Shown in pieces: positions 61,313 through 64,000 of a stretch of 64,000 bases of DNA. Within the stretch, counting starts at the first letter, position 1. Every line of letters begins with the position of its first letter. A program made the position numbers and the translations under genes. The notes under the pieces were generated by a model. That model had not been told where the DNA came from, did not search any database, and saw only the letters and a list, made by a program, of their open reading frames with translations. This stretch comes from Paramecium sonneborni (Eukaryota > Ciliophora > Oligohymenophorea > Peniculida > Parameciidae). The stretch covers positions 310,001-374,000 of the forward strand of contig CAJJDN010000050.1 in assembly GCA_905182985.1 (NCBI GenBank). The letters run 5' to 3'.

Positions 61313-64000
61313 ATGAAATAATCTGATTAATAAAAGACTCATGTTTCTAGATCAATGAGTTAACATTTATTGACTGAATAAGACATAAAGAAGATCTTTC
61401 CATATACTTAAAGTATTCACAATAGATATTTGGAATAAAATAGAATGGATAGTATTAGAGATTAATTAAATAATTAGTAGTAACAATCTATTTCAACACA
61501 TATAAAAGATCTGATAGTCAAGTAACAATATTATAATAGAAATTATATATAGGGATAAGATAAAACCTCGATTACTACAACCATTATCAATGTTAGATGA
61601 AAGTTGTAATAGAGGAGTTAGAAGAATGAAAAAACTATTGTATCATGATTCATAAAATATCAACCTACATAATATCAATTAGAGAAGAGAAATGGTTTAA
61701 TTGGCATAATGGTTAGACATGATGGTAGAATAGGTTCATTCTTTAAAATTAACAGATTATTAAGAATATTATAATAAATTAGAAATAGTTTTTTAAGGCT
61801 CAATTTTGGAATTGGAAAGATAAATATCAATAGTAGGTTTTGAATTTGGATAATTTTTAAAGAAATTATGGGATACTTTCACTTAAGAAGTTTAGAAAAT
61901 TATTTTAGGACTTCAATAAAGAAATTAATAAATTGAATAGAAATGTTTAGAAGATATTAATTAATTACATAAAAATTATTAAGATGCTATTGAAAAATAA
62001 GCAGAATCAATGAGAATGATGAAGGAAGAAGCTGTATCTGTTTAAAATACAATTATTAAAATGAAAAAGGAAAATATTTATTTAAGAAAGAAAGATAAAA
62101 GAAGAGAAGAATAATTGCATGATATAATGAGTGATTTTTGGGAATAGAGTTTGCATTTAATTGAATATTAAGGAATTGAGAAATTTCATAAATAAGCTGA
62201 AACTGCTGAAGAAATGGATCTAATTTTATAATAAAAAGATATGTTTGAATTTTTTAAATAAAAATTTGAAGTACATAATAAAGAAATTGAAAATTAATAT
62301 AAGTAAAAAAAATGTATAAATATTATTTAGAATTCTTACTTTGTAAGATGAATATTATGATGGATCAACTCATTTGATTATAACAGAATCATCTGTAGAT
62401 ACAAGTGATTTAATTAAAACTAAAGATTAGACTGAAGATACATCAGAGTATTATATTTATGTGAGTTCTTCAACTCAAACACCTAAATAAGCTAAAAAAG
62501 TAGATGAAGAAATATAGGCTTAACCATGTTAAGGAAATTAAGAATCATAAGTTAATTCTACTTAATTGAGAAAAGAAAGAATCCCTAGAAATTAAACTGA
62601 ATCAAAACTATTTAGAAGGGCTAGGTTTCCATTATAAGAAATTATTTCAGAATATAGTTCTCTCTATTTTCCTGAATAAGAATTAAGTAGTAATGATCCA
62701 TAATTTATTGTTATTATGTCTGATTAAATTACATAATTGAAAGATAGAATTGAAGATTTATTAATTGTTTTAAATTTAAGAGGAGATAATTCTAGTGAAG
62801 ATATGTAAGCACTCAAATTATATTTAATGTAAAATTATGCCAATTTTAATTATTATTTTAATGTAAATTCTATATTTATTAATAGTAATGTTGGAATGTT
62901 TTATAAACATAAATCTCTGTTGTTATGGATGCTAAAATTGATAAAGAAGAAATGGAACTTGAAATGAAAGAAATTGAAAATAAATTTAATGAAAATGTTG
63001 TTTTATTTAAAAAATATCATAATAGAACTAAAGAAAAAGAAACTATTGTAAATAAAATTAATATTTTAAGTCCAAATTTTATGAAGATTCTTTAATTAAG
63101 GTTATCAGATATGCTCCATAATTTTTAATTAATCAAATTAAAGAATAAGCTAATATATATGGAGTCTTGGAAAATGTTGAATTCAAAGAGTTTAAAAGAA
63201 GACAAGGTACTAATATTGATCCTAAATAATAATAATAATTATCTATTAAAGATCTAGATTCACCAACTAGATCTCCAAATAAGACCTTAACAACTATTAA
63301 TATTTAAAAACCCTTAATGAAAATTTCAAAAATACAAAGCTAAATTGAAATATCTAGTAAAGAAGATGATGATATTTATAAAAGCGATTCTTCTAAAGGA
63401 GGTTCTGGAGATGAAAGTGATGTTTCTTTTAGTTAAATAAAATTGGATTTCAAATAAAGTAAACCTAAATTAACAATCGAAAAGAAATTAAGAATAACTA
63501 CTTGTCCTGTTAAATCTGCTGTTTATGCAACCAATTTATTAAAATAAAGTATTCTGAATATTTTTATATTTAGTGATATCTAAATTTAATATTAATTCAA
63601 GAACTGGTTTATATCAATTAAGCACTATTCTTTAAAATTATAATGAATTAATTATGAAAATTCCAAATACTATTTAAAATATTCCACTTCATGTACACAT
63701 GTATGAGAACATTGTAGCTCATTATGGTTAATCATAATATAGTGATGCAAATAGATATAAGAGAACTATTAGGAGTTTCTTATTTTATGAAACTAAAAGT
63801 AGTACTTGTTAATTAGTGGTAAAATTTTTAAAAGCAGAATATGATATTTAAGATTTGAACTTATATCTCTAAATAGTTTAATCATTGTAAGAATACCCAA
63901 ATGTTTCTTATTCAAAATACATAGATACCTTACTGAAATGGTTTTCCGATAATAAATATTCCTAAAGTGAAATTGACAATATTATTTATGATATCTCTAC
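61313..64000 (+). CDS. Large coiled-coil protein, partial, possible axonemal type
   Basis: Open from ATG 61313 to the right edge (over 800 residues) with introns of about 31, 28, 23, 23 and 25 nt; the 3' end lies outside. Residues 60-300 are coiled coil: LLQPLSMLDESCNRGVRRMK, ILELERQISIVGFEFGQFLK, KAETAEEMDLILQ. The arrangement of an E..RQ..I...E.G.FL motif followed by coiled coil recalls axonemal dynein light-chain p28 and AXDND1, which is a plausible but unproven match. A Ser/Asp/Glu-rich linker (KEDDDIYKSDSSKGGSGDES) separates it from a C-terminal helical domain (IQNIPLHVHMYENIVAHYGQ). Expected to be ciliary if the p28 similarity holds. Confidence 0.68.

Overview
The window reads as macronuclear DNA of a ciliate, most likely Paramecium. 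It is very AT-rich, and long reading frames appear only when TAA and TAG are read as glutamine and TGA is the sole stop. Genes lie close together on both strands. They are broken by tiny introns of about 21-34 nt that begin GT (almost always GTA) and end AG. A standard-code search finds almost nothing real here. All products below were translated by hand with UGA as the only stop, and in most genes the exon lengths sum to a whole number of codons once the tiny introns are removed.

Layout. 1-8.7 kb: a large myristoylation-type protein (partial at the left edge), a small helical protein, a PP2C phosphatase, an unusual GTPase-Hsp20 fusion and a RING protein. 8.7-13.6 kb: mostly non-coding or decayed sequence, with one coiled-coil gene and one small compositionally distinct gene. 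13.6-16.1 kb: a TBC Rab-GAP gene whose 3' part is present twice around a single N, which looks like an assembly artefact. 16.1-25.9 kb: SAM-FHA-FHA-RING protein, protoporphyrinogen oxidase, ADCK/UbiB kinase-like protein and a 1,629-residue triple-PHD protein, all on the minus strand. 26.7-36.8 kb: small helical protein, three-repeat Myb, TPR protein, kinase-fold protein without the catalytic Asp, two coiled-coil proteins and a conventional kinase. 36.9-45.5 kb: three coiled-coil or disordered proteins, an oxysterol-binding-protein relative and a chitin-synthase-like membrane protein. 46-54 kb: a TPR protein with repeat-phased introns, UFC1, a tail-anchored-type protein, a tandem cNMP-binding protein and CDC45. 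54-64 kb: an exportin-7-like karyopherin, small proteins, a scaffold gap flanked by a 988-bp direct repeat, a Cys-tailed protein and a large coiled-coil protein running off the right edge.

The genes are not an operon or island. They are ordinary eukaryotic housekeeping and signalling genes: heme synthesis, ufmylation, replication, nuclear export, lipid transfer, phospho-signalling, chromatin reading and transcription. The most noteworthy items are the GTPase-alpha-crystallin fusion, the kinase-fold protein with HQN in place of HRD, the chitin-synthase-like protein with eroded catalytic motifs, the one-TPR-per-exon gene, several introns whose length is a multiple of three and that carry no stop, and two assembly duplications. 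I found no convincing tRNA, rRNA, CRISPR array or transposon.
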